Positions 7,108 through 7,179 of a stretch of DNA of 7,179 nt are shown one piece after another (the first letter of the stretch is position 1; every line of letters starts with the position of its first letter). Origin of the DNA: Sphingobacterium sp. UBA2700. Lineage in GTDB: Bacteria > Bacteroidota > Bacteroidia > Sphingobacteriales > Sphingobacteriaceae. Made by a program: the position numbers and the translations under genes. The notes below the pieces were generated by a model. It saw nothing but the letters and a program-made list of their open reading frames with translations, did no database searches and had not been told where the DNA came from. The stretch is from positions 57,732 to 64,910 of the forward strand of contig DELI01000022.1 in assembly GCA_002354335.1 (NCBI GenBank), read 5' to 3'.

Positions 7108-7179
7108 TAGTATTAGACATTAGATATTAGATATAAGACATTAGAGTATGGCGTCGCTAGACGTTAGATCTTAGACGTA
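7108..7179. repeat. Degenerate 7-base tandem array (TAGAYRT-like), continuing past the window
   Basis: From 7114 the sequence falls into 7-base units: TAGACAT, TAGATAT, TAGATAT, AAGACAT, TAGAGTA, then a diverged TGGCGTC plus two bases, then TAGACGT (7158), TAGATCT (7165) and TAGACGT (7172). A shortened TAGTAT precedes at 7108. The array reaches the window's last base, so its full length is unknown. Each TAG is a stop on the plus strand, and each TCTA followed by A gives TAA on the minus strand. As 7 is not a multiple of 3, stops fall in all frames, which shows that it is non-coding. Confidence 0.75.

Noticed and set aside
7071..7130. Short plus-strand frame of 19 codons starting ATGAAAAAAGTC
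   Set aside because: It is very short, ends in the heptamer repeat, has no promoter or homologue that I recognise, and is expected by chance.
1..7179. Defence island, prophage, transposon or CRISPR content
   Set aside because: No transposase, integrase, nuclease, direct-repeat/spacer pattern or terminal inverted repeats were found. CPBP proteins can act in bacteriocin immunity, but nothing nearby encodes a bacteriocin.

Overview
The window looks like chromosomal DNA of a Bacteroidota bacterium, most likely of the Sphingobacterium/Pedobacter kind. The grounds are a TAnnTTTG-type -7 promoter element ahead of the first gene, little Shine-Dalgarno signal, moderate A+T content, signal peptides ending in the xxA-Q style common in that phylum, and protein families typical of it. 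The genus is an inference from sequence character, not from a database match.

Layout. One gene reads rightward: a CPBP-type (Abi/Rce1-like) membrane protease homologue with an extra C-terminal soluble domain (82-945). Converging on it, with an 18-base gap, are three leftward genes. In transcription order they are a secreted S10 serine carboxypeptidase-like enzyme (6890-5418), a large exported TPR protein with a zinc-metallopeptidase HExxH motif in its middle (5363-2490), and a sodium/proline symporter, PutP (2463-964). Both exported proteins are re-started here at internal methionines that begin clean signal peptides. The longest open frames instead run back into hairpin DNA.

The rightmost part (6891-7179) has no gene. 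It holds a candidate promoter overlapped by a perfect 11-bp inverted repeat, a terminator-like hairpin in the leader of the S10 gene, an A+T-rich stretch, and the start of a degenerate 7-base repeat array (TAGAYRT-like) that runs off the end.

The three leftward genes suggest, by inference, periplasmic or extracellular protein breakdown followed by proline uptake. A strong intrinsic terminator separates the first two, however, so they may not form one simple operon. I see no defence system, mobile element, CRISPR array or RNA gene. The points most worth a second look are the metallopeptidase motif inside the TPR protein, the unusual third motif and STN/FecR-like tail of the CPBP protein, the hairpins placed just ahead of two start codons, and the heptanucleotide array.
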